From positions 1,116,001 to 1,180,000 of the forward strand of contig OZ244806.1 in the NCBI GenBank assembly GCA_965220075.1: a stretch of DNA of 64,000 nucleotides. The letters are read 5' to 3'. How positions within the stretch are numbered: the stretch's first letter is position 1; the number at the start of each line of letters is the position of its first letter. This document shows positions 45,191-52,991 of the stretch, piece by piece. This DNA is from G965220075 sp965220075. Its GTDB lineage: Bacteria > Chloroflexota > UBA11872. The notes below the pieces were generated by a model that was not told the DNA's origin, did no database searches, and saw nothing but the letters and a program-made list of their open reading frames with translations. Made by a program: the position numbers and the translations under genes.

Positions 45191-46597
45191 TCAGGACCCG
45201 TGCGACCCCTGGCCAGCGCCGAAGCGATCGCGCAAAACCCTGAGCAGTTTGACCTCGCCATCGGTGTCGGTGAACTGCCAGAAGGTCCAGCCGTTGACTC
45301 CGGAACGCCGCGACGCACCAGCTGCGACCATAACCGCATATGCGGCCGAAGACAGTGATGTATACGTCTTACCCTGGACTGTCACGGTGCCGTTGGCCTC
45401 AATGCGGGCTGTGATCTCCTGTCCCCTATAGGTCTTGTGCAGATTGAGCGGAGGCCGAATAATCCCGGCCATGATGAGTTGCTTTGGCTGGACAGGTGGT
45501 TGCTGGGTTAGTCCTTGTTGCGGAGGCTTGGTAGGGCCGCTAGGCGGGTCGGAGATCTCTTGTCCGTCCCGCGTGAAGTACTGATCACGCAAGGCCCGAA
45601 GGGGTTTGTCCTGGCCGTCGGCTTCGGTGAACCGCCAAAAGCTCCACATGTCGCCGCCGCCCGTGCGTGACAGACCGCCTGCAACACGAGCCGCCTGCGT
45701 GGCCCGCCACAATGCCCTGAACGTCTGACCTTGAACCGTCACGGTGCCGTTGGCTTCGATACGGGCATAGAACTGCTTGCTGTTGTGCTGCGCGTGCAGG
45801 TCGAGCGGGGGCTGAACGATGCCTGCGTTGACGAGCCACTTTAGCGTGACAATTTCGGGCTTCTGGGGCTTGGGCGGACCATCGGGCGCATCGGGAACCT
45901 TGGGCGCGACGGGAGCTTCGGGCGCGTCGCGGGACACCACGGGAAACTCGAACCGCGCCTGGACCCGGCGCAGGCTTTGATTGACATCGCCGGCGCTTAG
46001 ATCGCCCGTCCGCTCGCGCAGCAGGTTGACGAACGATTCGTCCGGCACCGGACCAAACAGGCCCTCCAAGACCGCCTTCACCTGCCGGTCCGCGAACCGC
46101 GCTCGCCAGTTCCCTTCTAGGCGGTTGTCCCGCAACCCGTCCCGCGCCAGTAGTTCCAGGATCTCGGCGGCGTGCGCGTCGTCGTCAGTCGCCCTGATCG
46201 TGTGAAAGAGCTTCTCTTCGACCGGAACGCTGGCATGCGCGTTGTAGACGCGGTACTCGTTGCCGTCGGTCAGCACCACCCACTTCACGCCCGCCACGGC
46301 GGCGTAGCCCAGAATCTGGCTGGCCCATTTCAGGTCGTCGAGGTCTGTTCCTAGCGCCTTGGCCTCCACGAAGAGGCGCGGTGTGCCCTGGTGCATGAGC
46401 GCATAGTCGACGCGGGTGTTGGTGGCTTGTTGGTGATACTCCATCTGGACCTGCTCGAGGTCTTCGTAGTCCCAGCCTAGAGCCTTGAGCATGGGGGAGA
46501 TCAGGATTGTTCTTGTCGCCGTCTCATTGATGCCCTTGTCCGCGTGGAGCGCGATTCGCTCGCGGAGAACGTCTAACAACTTCTGCAACCCGCTCAT
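45191..46597 (-). CDS. PD-(D/E)XK (HsdR N-terminal-like) protein with two RAMA domains
   Basis: 468 aa. Residues 1-140 resemble the HsdR/type I restriction N-terminal nuclease: INETATRTILISPMLKALGW, D64 in TRVDYALM and E78-x-K80 in LFVEAKAL. After a middle helical part and a Pro-rich linker, two RAMA-type domains (about 252-341 and 372-460) repeat LVNAGIVQPPLDLH / LIMAGIIRPPLNLH, ARIEANGTVTVQG in both, and GWTFWQFTDTDG / MWSFWRFTEADG. RAMA domains were predicted to recognise modified DNA in restriction systems. No HsdM, HsdS or helicase gene is near. A modification-dependent nuclease is a plausible inference. Confidence 0.72.
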   Translation of the reverse strand: MSGLQKLLDVLRERIALHADKGINETATRTILISPMLKALGWDYEDLEQVQMEYHQQATNTRVDYALMHQGTPRLFVEAKALGTDLDDLKWASQILGYAAVAGVKWVVLTDGNEYRVYNAHASVPVEEKLFHTIRATDDDAHAAEILELLARDGLRDNRLEGNWRARFADRQVKAVLEGLFGPVPDESFVNLLRERTGDLSAGDVNQSLRRVQARFEFPVVSRDAPEAPVAPKVPDAPDGPPKPQKPEIVTLKWLVNAGIVQPPLDLHAQHNSKQFYARIEANGTVTVQGQTFRALWRATQAARVAGGLSRTGGGDMWSFWRFTEADGQDKPLRALRDQYFTRDGQEISDPPSGPTKPPQQGLTQQPPVQPKQLIMAGIIRPPLNLHKTYRGQEITARIEANGTVTVQGKTYTSLSSAAYAVMVAAGASRRSGVNGWTFWQFTDTDGEVKLLRVLRDRFGAGQGSHGS

Positions 46598-46725
46598 TCG
46601 CTTGTGGCCCGGTGCGTAAGAGAGACGTGTTAGCAGCGCATCGTACTCCTTGGCGCGTTCTTCGTCCCGCCTGGATTGCGGCGTGCGCCGGTCCTATTAC
46701 CTCACCGCGGCGGATGCCAGGGTAG

Positions 46726-46745
46726 GGGCGGTTCGCGAACCGCCC
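46726..46745. repeat. Perfect palindromic repeat
   Basis: GGGCGG-TTCGCGAA-CCGCCC reads the same on both strands over 20 bp, preceded by GTAGG. A typical intergenic hairpin unit of GC-rich genomes. Confidence 0.7.
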
Positions 46746-46826
46746 GTCCTTTATCTGGATTCCAGGACCGCACGTAAGAGGTCCCGTCTGTATCCCGGGT
46801 CAGGCCCGGAGCGACGGACGTCTGCT

Positions 46827-46859
46827 CCCTCTCCTTCCGGGAGAGGGCCGGGGTGAGGG
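46827..46859. repeat. Palindromic intergenic repeat, CT/GA type (second copy)
   Basis: CCCTCTCC (46827-46834) pairs with GGAGAGGG (46840-46847), followed by CCGGGGTGAGGG, the same downstream tail as the copy at 41782. Confidence 0.7.
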
Positions 46860-47008
46860 CGTCTTTAATCAATCCCTCCATCCGTCGTCCCGTCACCTCT
46901 CTGCAGACATTCCTCCACGACAAAGCGCGCATAGTCACGGCCTCGACGAGCCGCCAACCGCTTGCGTCGATAGGCGCGCGGACCCCAGCCCGCCGCGTTC
47001 GCCCCCGC

Positions 47009-48877
47009 TCAGCTCCCCGCACGGCGCACGTGCAGAACCAGCCGGCTGGGGTGTTCGGCGTCGTGGTGGATCGCCTGCTGGGCCGCGACCGTGCGGCGCG
47101 CGTAGCCCAGCGGCTCGCCGGTGTTCGGGTTGGCGTCGAAGCGCGGGTAGTTGGACGAGGAGATATTGACCCTGATCCGGTGTCCGGCGGCGAACGTGTT
47201 GGCGGTGGGATAGAGCACGATGCGGAGCTCATAGACCTGGTCGGGCGTTAGCGGTGCCTCGCGCTCCCAGCCGTCCCGGAAGCGCGCGCGGATGATGCTG
47301 TCGCACAGGTTCAGGTCATAGCCGCTGGGAGCTCCGCCCGGCTCGTCTGCGCCGTGCGGATACACGTCCAGCAGCTTGGCGGTGAAGTCGGTGTCGATTG
47401 CGCTGCTGGAGGCGAAGAGCACGACCTCCACCGGACCGGCCACTTCGACGGCCGCTTCCAGCGGGGAGGTCTCGAAAGTAAGCACGTCGGGCCGGGTGGA
47501 AAGGGGCAGGGTGTCGCGGTGGCCGAAGAAGCGGCCGGGCTGGCCGCGTTGATCGAACCCGCCGGACGGCAGCAAGTCCTCCGAGGCGCTGATCGAGCCG
47601 CCGGTCGTGGGCACCGGGTCGCGCGGATCGTAGGTGTAGCGCGATGGCTCGGCGGCGCCCTCCACCGGCTGGCGGCGCAGTGAGCCGTCGGCGTACAGGT
47701 AGAACGGCGTGCTCGTGTAGTCCGACGGCGGCCACTCTGAGGCGCCGCGCCACTCCCCGCCGTGCCAGAGCAGTCCGGCGCGGTCCTCGGGCGGACGGCC
47801 GGCCCCGGCGCCCATGACGAAGAAGCGAACCGCCGGTTCCCGCTCCAGACCGGTATCCAGGTTCTTGAGGTGCTGATCGAAGAAGCGCAGCCGCATGTCG
47901 TCGTAGAGGGCCAGCGGCGAATCGATGCCGAACTCCACGTCGCCCGCCGTGCTGTCCTCGCAGGTGCCCTCGCCGTGCCGCCAGGGACCGAGCAGCAGGC
48001 GCATGGGGCTTTGCTTGCGCGCGCCCAAACCCAGGAAATTGGCGATCGCGCCGCGCGGGTAGGTGTCGTACCAGCCGCTCTGAAACAGCGTCGGCACGTC
48101 GGCGTGCTCGTCCCAGTACTTGTCGATCGTGTACCCGCGCTGCATCCAGTACTCGTCGTAGGCGCCGTGCGTGAGAATGTCCCAGGCCCACTGCTCGTAG
48201 TTGGGCAGCAGCCGCAGCGCGGTTCGACCCGGGCGGAAGAGCAGCGGTGGTCCGAAGAGCTCGAAGATGTGCTCGTCCGCCTCGCTGAGCACCCGCAGAA
48301 GATCGGGGTCGGCCAGCGCCTCTCTGCTGGTGAGCGCCATCCGGAAGGCGTAGCGGATGAAGCGCTGCTCCAGCGCACCGCCCTGACGCATCGACGAGGC
48401 GTGATAGTTGCTCGTGCCCTGGCCGACCACCTGGCAAGCCAGGTGCGGCGGATCGAGCGTGGCCAGCGCGCTCTGGTCAGACCCCGCGTAGCTGGCCCCC
48501 ATGGTGCCCACCCGGCCGTTGCACCAGGGCTGCCGGGCCACCCACTCCACCACGTCGTAACCGTCCGGCGCCTCCTTGGCGAAGGGATACCAGACGCCCT
48601 CGGAATGTCCCCGACCGCGCACGTCGTTCATGACGACGGCGTAGCCGCGCGCGGCGTACCAATGCCCGCGCCGCGCGTAGCGGGTTGTGTCCTTGAGGTA
48701 AGGCGTGCGCTCCACGATGGCCGGAAACGAGCCTTCCGCCGCCTGGCCGCCGATGGCGGGCAGGTAGACGTCGGCCGCCAGCTGCACGCCGTCGCGCGCC
48801 GCTATCGGCACGTCCGGCCGAACGAGAGAATCGTAGCCTCGGTGGGAACCCTGATATACGCCGTTGAGTTCTTGCAT
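47009..48877 (-). CDS. CocE/NonD family alpha/beta hydrolase (X-Pro dipeptidyl-peptidase type)
   Basis: 622 aa from the ATG at 48877 (open frame to 48961 without homology). Alpha/beta-hydrolase core with nucleophile S129 in GTMGASYAGSDQ (family G-x-S-Y-x-G), acid Asp in FQSGWYDTYPRGA and His in GPWRHGEGT, plus a C-terminal jelly-roll domain (DVLTFETSPLEAAVEVAGPVEV). Such enzymes hydrolyse esters or amides, as in cocaine esterase or glutaryl-7-ACA acylase. No signal peptide seen. Confidence 0.85.
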   Translation of the reverse strand: MQELNGVYQGSHRGYDSLVRPDVPIAARDGVQLAADVYLPAIGGQAAEGSFPAIVERTPYLKDTTRYARRGHWYAARGYAVVMNDVRGRGHSEGVWYPFAKEAPDGYDVVEWVARQPWCNGRVGTMGASYAGSDQSALATLDPPHLACQVVGQGTSNYHASSMRQGGALEQRFIRYAFRMALTSREALADPDLLRVLSEADEHIFELFGPPLLFRPGRTALRLLPNYEQWAWDILTHGAYDEYWMQRGYTIDKYWDEHADVPTLFQSGWYDTYPRGAIANFLGLGARKQSPMRLLLGPWRHGEGTCEDSTAGDVEFGIDSPLALYDDMRLRFFDQHLKNLDTGLEREPAVRFFVMGAGAGRPPEDRAGLLWHGGEWRGASEWPPSDYTSTPFYLYADGSLRRQPVEGAAEPSRYTYDPRDPVPTTGGSISASEDLLPSGGFDQRGQPGRFFGHRDTLPLSTRPDVLTFETSPLEAAVEVAGPVEVVLFASSSAIDTDFTAKLLDVYPHGADEPGGAPSGYDLNLCDSIIRARFRDGWEREAPLTPDQVYELRIVLYPTANTFAAGHRIRVNISSSNYPRFDANPNTGEPLGYARRTVAAQQAIHHDAEHPSRLVLHVRRAGS

Positions 48878-48972
48878 GGCCGCTCCGCGTGGTCGGCAAG
48901 CGGCGGAATTGTGACTCACCGCGCGGGCGCTGGGAAACTGCTCAGTCGCGCTGTGGTACAACGACGGTCATC

Positions 48973-49704
48973 ATGCCCAACTTCGATACGGTTTTCTTCG
49001 ACTCGGGAGGCACGATCTTCGCCGAGGACCCCGTGAGCGCGGCGGCCGCGGGCGATCCCGACGTGAGCGAGCACTATGCGCGTGCGCCGGAGCGCGTGCG
49101 GCACGCGCTCGCGTCGCAAGGAATCGAATTAGGCGAAGCGTCCCTGCGGCGCGCGCTGGTGGCGGCCGAGCCCGCGGCGCGCGCCGCGGGCGGTGACGCC
49201 TATACCTTCGTGACTCTTCTCGATCACAGCCTGGGGCGCGTCGGTCTGCATCCCCCGCGCGAGATCGTGTTCTACGCGGCTGACGCCTACGCCGGTCCGC
49301 GCTATCCCTCCTGGCTCTTTCCCGGAACACGCGAGATGTTGATCGCCTTGCGCGACGCGGACATCGACCTGGGGATCATCGCCAACACGCCCTGTCCCGG
49401 GTTCAGCATGGACCGCTCCTACGCGGGTGTTGGGCTTGGAGGACTGTTCCGCACGCGCGTGTTCTCGGGCGACGAAGGCGTAGCCAAGCCGGACCGCCGC
49501 ATCTTCGAGATAGCCGCCCAGCGCGCGCGGCTTGGCGGCGAGCGTGTGCTGTACGTGGGAAACGATTGCGAGTTCGACGGGGTCGGCGCGCGCGCTATGG
49601 GCTGGCCGGTGGCCCTACGGCGCACTCCCGCTAACGAGACTTTTCAGCCGGACTTCCTGTTCGATACGTGGGATCAGCTGCTGGCGGTCATCGGCCTGAC
49701 GTAG
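48973..49704 (+). CDS. HAD superfamily hydrolase
   Basis: 243 aa from the ATG at 48973 (open frame to 48889). Motif I TVFFDSGGTIF, motif II DLGIIANTP, motif III Lys in GVAKPDRRIFEI, motif IV YVGNDCEFDGVGAR. The +2 position after the nucleophile is Gly, as in phosphonatase/dehalogenase-like members rather than phosphatases with DxD. Divergent from the CocE gene across 95 bp; substrate unknown. Confidence 0.82.
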   Translation: MPNFDTVFFDSGGTIFAEDPVSAAAAGDPDVSEHYARAPERVRHALASQGIELGEASLRRALVAAEPAARAAGGDAYTFVTLLDHSLGRVGLHPPREIVFYAADAYAGPRYPSWLFPGTREMLIALRDADIDLGIIANTPCPGFSMDRSYAGVGLGGLFRTRVFSGDEGVAKPDRRIFEIAAQRARLGGERVLYVGNDCEFDGVGARAMGWPVALRRTPANETFQPDFLFDTWDQLLAVIGLT

Positions 49705-49741
49705 GACCGGCTCCCTCTCCCTCTTACTCCCTCTCCCGCCT

Positions 49742-51024
49742 GGAGACCTTTGAATAATTGGGGATGGAGCGCGTGGGGAGGGGCATCGGCAACGCCTGGA
49801 GGCCGGCGCGGCGTCCGGTCGGTCGGGCCGGCACGAGATCCCGTGCCGCGGGACCCCGCGCGCGGCGCACTGGTCCCGCGGTCAGCCCGTGGCCCAGGCC
49901 AGGGTGTCCGCTTTGCGCAGGTTGTAGGCCATGAGCTTGAACCACAGCTCCACGGTGTTGCGCCCCAGCCCGCGGTAGCGCACCCGCTGGTAGCCATAGC
50001 TGCGCTTGAGGGTGCCGAAGACCTTCTCCACCAGCGCCCGGCGGGGCGCGATGAGGGCGTTGCGTCGCTGCTGCCAGACGGGGAGCGCCCGTTGGTGTTT
50101 GTGGGAGCGGTGCATGATCCGGTCGTTGATCCCCTGGGCCCGCAGCCACCGGCGCCGGCGCCTGGACTCGTAGGCCCGGTCGCCGTACACCGCCCGCTCG
50201 TCCCCGCTCACCAAGGCGTCGGCCACCTCGCTCTCGGAGACGTTGGCGGGGGTCAACACGGCCCGCCGCACCAGGCCCGTGTCCTCGTCCACCCCCAGAT
50301 GCACCTTGTAGCCGAAGTGGGAGCGGGTGCCCCGCCCCCGCTGGGTCCACGCCGCCTCCGGGTCGGTGGTGCTCGGCGCCCCGCGCCCCGCCGCCAGCGG
50401 CGGCCGCCGCACCTGCGACGCCACCAGGGTGGCGTCCAGCAGCGTGCCCTGCTTCAGCACCAGGCCCTGTGCGTCCAGTTGCGCCGCCAGCTCCGTAAAC
50501 AACGGCGCGCTGAGCCCGTCGACCTCCAACGCCTGACGAAAGCGGCTGATGGTCGAATGGTCCGGCGTGGCGTCCTGCAGGCCCAGCCCCACAAAGCGGC
50601 GAAAGGAGAGTCGGTCGCCCAGCGCCTCTTCCAGCTGCGGGTCCGAGAGGGTGTACCACTGCTGGAGCAGCAGCACCTTCACCATCAGCAGCGGGGGATA
50701 GCTGGGCCGCCCGCGGGCGGCGGCGTGCACGCCGGCCACGACCTGCCCGAGCCGCTCCCAGTCCACCGCGTCGTCGATCCGCTCCAGCCGCTGGTTCTGG
50801 CCCAGCGTCTCCGACACCAACGCTTCCGCGAGCGACGGCCGGCCCATGTCCCGGTGCATTCAACCCGCTCCACAATCGTCAGGATGGCGGCACCTAATTT
50901 TCCGCCCCGCCCCCGGATTTACGCAAAGGTCTCCGCACGCGGGAATCTAGGTCCCCCCCAACCTGGAACCGCGCAGGGTTCTCCCCGGACATCCTTAGCC
51001 TGACCGGGTTATGCAAACGTCTCC
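49742..51024 (-). mobile_element. IS5-family insertion sequence
   Basis: 1283 bp. Left end GGAGACCTTTGAATAA (49742-49757) and right end, read inward, GGAGACGTTTGCATAA (51009-51024) are inverted repeats differing at three positions. Direct GCCT duplications flank it (49738-49741; 51025-51028). A second right-end-like repeat, GGAGACCTTTGCGTAA on the minus strand, lies inside at 50919-50934, so the right terminus may be duplicated or include a small nested element. It carries one full transposase. Confidence 0.85.
49882..50859 (-). CDS. IS5-family DDE transposase
   Basis: 325 aa, same length as IS5 InsH (326 aa) and alignable with it. N-terminal DUF772-like region (YPPLLMVKVLLLQQWYTLSDPQLEEAL) then RNase H-type DDE core with D142 (TLLDATLV), D227 (VYGDRAYES) and E278 (VEKVFGTLKRSYG), the last in the Y-2-R-3-E-like context. 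The frame is intact, so it is probably active or recently so. Confidence 0.92.
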   Translation of the reverse strand: MHRDMGRPSLAEALVSETLGQNQRLERIDDAVDWERLGQVVAGVHAAARGRPSYPPLLMVKVLLLQQWYTLSDPQLEEALGDRLSFRRFVGLGLQDATPDHSTISRFRQALEVDGLSAPLFTELAAQLDAQGLVLKQGTLLDATLVASQVRRPPLAAGRGAPSTTDPEAAWTQRGRGTRSHFGYKVHLGVDEDTGLVRRAVLTPANVSESEVADALVSGDERAVYGDRAYESRRRRRWLRAQGINDRIMHRSHKHQRALPVWQQRRNALIAPRRALVEKVFGTLKRSYGYQRVRYRGLGRNTVELWFKLMAYNLRKADTLAWATG

Positions 51025-51064
51025 GCCTGGGAGAGGGTTGGGGTGAGGGTATCTTTATCCCGTC

Positions 51065-51084
51065 ACTCCGGCGGAAGCCGGAGT
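51065..51084. repeat. Short palindromic repeat
   Basis: ACTCCGGC (51065-51072) and GCCGGAGT (51077-51084) form a perfect 8-bp stem around GGAA, preceded by CGTC and followed by CCAG, as in the widespread GTCATTCCGGC-type intergenic repeats. Confidence 0.65.
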
Positions 51085-51140
51085 CCAGTCCCACCACTTC
51101 TCTCAAGTCAGAGGGCCCTGGCACATACACGGGGGCGCTG

Positions 51141-51180
51141 ATCAGAAGGGCTCACTACCCGGCTATCAAAGGGACCCACT
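51141..51180. repeat. Two related direct repeats, possible IS21-type end remnant
   Basis: ATCAGAAGGGCTCACT (51141-51156) and ATCAAAGGGACCCACT (51165-51180) recur 24 bp apart. Multiple short repeats of ATCA-AAGGG-CACT type occur at ends of IS21-family elements. No transposase remains, so this is only a possible scar. Confidence 0.3.
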
Positions 51181-51207
51181 GTCCCCAGCACCGCCTTGGA
51201 GCTTCGT

Positions 51208-51561
51208 TCAGAGCGTCGGGATGTACTTGTTGAACAGCGCGGCGTAGTCCTCGCGCACGGGACTGAACAGGTCCAGCACCACGGCGGGTCCGCCCACCGG
51301 CCGCGCGCTGTGCTCCACCCCGCCCGGGATGATGAACATCGCGCCCGGCGCGCATACCCGCGACTCGCTCCCGATAGTCAATTCGAGCCGACCCTCGAGC
51401 AGCATGCCGGCCTGCTCATGCGGGTGCGAGTGGGTTGGCACCACCGCGTCCTCGTCAAGCTCCAGATACGAGAGCATCAGGTTGGCGCCGTAGGGAGTAC
51501 GCGCCTGCACGCCGGGGGCGATCTCCACCGGCTCGTAGTCGTCGATCTCGATGAATGGCAC
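51208..51561 (-). CDS. Small single-domain cupin protein
   Basis: 117 aa from the GTG at 51561, with GGGAGG at the right distance. Cupin motif 1 PTHSHPHEQAGMLLEG (His, His, Glu ligands) and motif 2 PGAMFIIPGGVEHSARPV. Such proteins act as metal-dependent dioxygenases, isomerases or sensors. Divergent from argG across 116 bp. Confidence 0.8.
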   Translation of the reverse strand: MPFIEIDDYEPVEIAPGVQARTPYGANLMLSYLELDEDAVVPTHSHPHEQAGMLLEGRLELTIGSESRVCAPGAMFIIPGGVEHSARPVGGPAVVLDLFSPVREDYAALFNKYIPTL

Positions 51562-51677
51562 CGTCCACACCTCCCGCCGACGCCGGGATGCTCGCGCCGC
51601 CGTGTATCGCGGCCTTGTCTGACGGTACTCTAGCCGCGCGGGGCGCATCGTAGCGCCGGACCAGGAAAGAGTCCCCC

Positions 51678-52916
51678 TTGAGAATCGACGATCTGATGGG
51701 CCGGGACGTCGCGATGGCGGTCTCCGGCGGCCTCGACAGCTGCACCATCACGCGCTGGATGGTCGAGGAGGGCGCGCGTGTAGTGGCTCTGACCGCGGAC
51801 CTCGCCCAGCCCGACGAGGTCAATGTCTCCGACATCGCCAAGCGAATGGAAGTCGCCGGCGCCGGCGAAGCGATCCTGGTGGACGCGCGCGCGGCGCTGG
51901 CGCGAGCCGGGCTGGCGGTGATCCAGTGTCAGGCGCGCTACGAAGGCGGCTACTGGAACACCACCGGGATTGCCCGTCACGTGACCGTGGCGGCTTTGCT
52001 GCCTGAGATCGACCGGCGCGGCTTGACCGTCCTCGGGCATGGCGCCACGGGGCGTGGGAACGACCAGGTGCGCTTTCAACTCCCCGTCAACATGCTGGCG
52101 CCCCACATCCAGGTGTACGCCCCGTGGCGCGATCCGGCGTTTCTCGCGCTCTTCCCGGGACGCCGCGAGATGATCGCCTACTGCGAGCGCGAGGAGATTC
52201 CCATCCGGGCCAGCGCCGATCGTCCCTACTCGACCGACGCCAATCTGCTGGGGCTTACCCACGAGGCCGGCAAGCTGGAGGACCTGGGCACGCCGGCGCA
52301 GTTCGTGTCGCCCGGCATGGGCGTCTACCCCTCCGACGCGCCGGACGCGCCCGAGACCTTCGTGGTGCGCTTCGAAGCGGGCGTTCCGGTGCGAATCAAC
52401 GGCCGGCCGGTCGACGTGCTGGAGGCGTTCCAGCACGCCAATGAGATCGGCGGACGGCATGGCGTCGGCATCGGCCTCCATACGGTGGAGAACCGCTTTG
52501 TCGGAATCAAGTCGCGCGGCGTCTACGAGGCGCCCGGGATGGAGTTGCTGGGTGTTTGCTACGCCCTCCTGCTGCAGCTCATCCTGGACCGCCGCGCCGA
52601 GCGGGTCTTCGCTTACCTCTCAGGGCAGATCGCCCGCCAGATATATGACGGCTACTGGTTCGACACGGCCACACAGGCGATGCGCCGCGCCGTGGATGAG
52701 TTCACCGAGCTGGCCACGGGCAGCATCACGGTGAGCCTCTACAAGGGCAACCTGAGCTACCTGGCCGCCGAAGACGTGCCGCACTCGCTCTACAGCGACG
52801 CCTCGAGCATGGAAGGCGTGGGCGACTTCGACCACACCGACTCCGAGGGCTTCCTGGGCGTGCTGGGCGTGAGCGCGCGGGCGCTGCACGCGGGCCGGCA
52901 AACCCGCGGCGAGTGA
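51678..52916 (+). CDS. argG: Argininosuccinate synthase
   Basis: 412 aa, ATP-pyrophosphatase. Joins citrulline and aspartate. ATP motif AVSGGLDSCTI near residue 15, citrulline/aspartate loop HGATGRGNDQVRFQ, IRASADRPYSTDANLLG and FVGIKSRGVYEAPGMELL are classical. TTG start at 51678 with AGGAAAGAG upstream. argF lies at 26.3 kb, so the arginine genes are scattered. argH is not in the window. Confidence 0.93.
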   Translation: MRIDDLMGRDVAMAVSGGLDSCTITRWMVEEGARVVALTADLAQPDEVNVSDIAKRMEVAGAGEAILVDARAALARAGLAVIQCQARYEGGYWNTTGIARHVTVAALLPEIDRRGLTVLGHGATGRGNDQVRFQLPVNMLAPHIQVYAPWRDPAFLALFPGRREMIAYCEREEIPIRASADRPYSTDANLLGLTHEAGKLEDLGTPAQFVSPGMGVYPSDAPDAPETFVVRFEAGVPVRINGRPVDVLEAFQHANEIGGRHGVGIGLHTVENRFVGIKSRGVYEAPGMELLGVCYALLLQLILDRRAERVFAYLSGQIARQIYDGYWFDTATQAMRRAVDEFTELATGSITVSLYKGNLSYLAAEDVPHSLYSDASSMEGVGDFDHTDSEGFLGVLGVSARALHAGRQTRGE

Positions 52917-52991
52917 ACCGGCGCGGCGACTGGTATAGGCTGGGGACTTGACTGGGGCGCCGATGGGTAGGAGCGCAGGGGACGGTCGCAC

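Larger units (their letters stand above)
46598..47008. other. Intergenic region with mixed short palindromic repeats
   Basis: No supported gene. It contains a perfect palindrome GGGCGGTTCGCGAACCGCCC (46726-46745) of a widespread TAGGGGCGGTTC-type repeat, a CCCGGGTCAGGCCCGG-like repeat near 46795, and a CT/GA palindrome at 46827. The remainder shows no coding signal. Confidence 0.6.
49729..51055. repeat. CT/GA palindromic repeat split by an IS element
   Basis: Left arm CCCTCTCCC (49729-49737) with GCCT; right side GCCT then GGGAGAGGG (51029-51037) and TTGGGGTGAGGG. Removing the insert and one GCCT restores CCCTCTCCC-GCCT-GGGAGAGGG, the same hairpin as at 41782 and 46827. Confidence 0.8.

Noticed and set aside
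46798..46818. GGGTCAGGCCCGGAGC, resembling the SRP RNA core
   Set aside because: The SRP loop continues GGAAGGAAGCAGCC; here the sequence is a palindromic intergenic repeat (CCCGGGTCAGGCCCGG) without the needed helices.
49724..50875. 383-codon frame overlapping the transposase on the same strand
   Set aside because: Different frame from the DDE transposase, low-complexity Gly/Arg/Ala, no motif.
49742..50934. IS boundary at the inner right-end repeat (50934)
   Set aside because: The sequence after 50934 is GCAC, not matching GCCT at the left; the outer end at 51024 gives a matching duplication and restores the hairpin.
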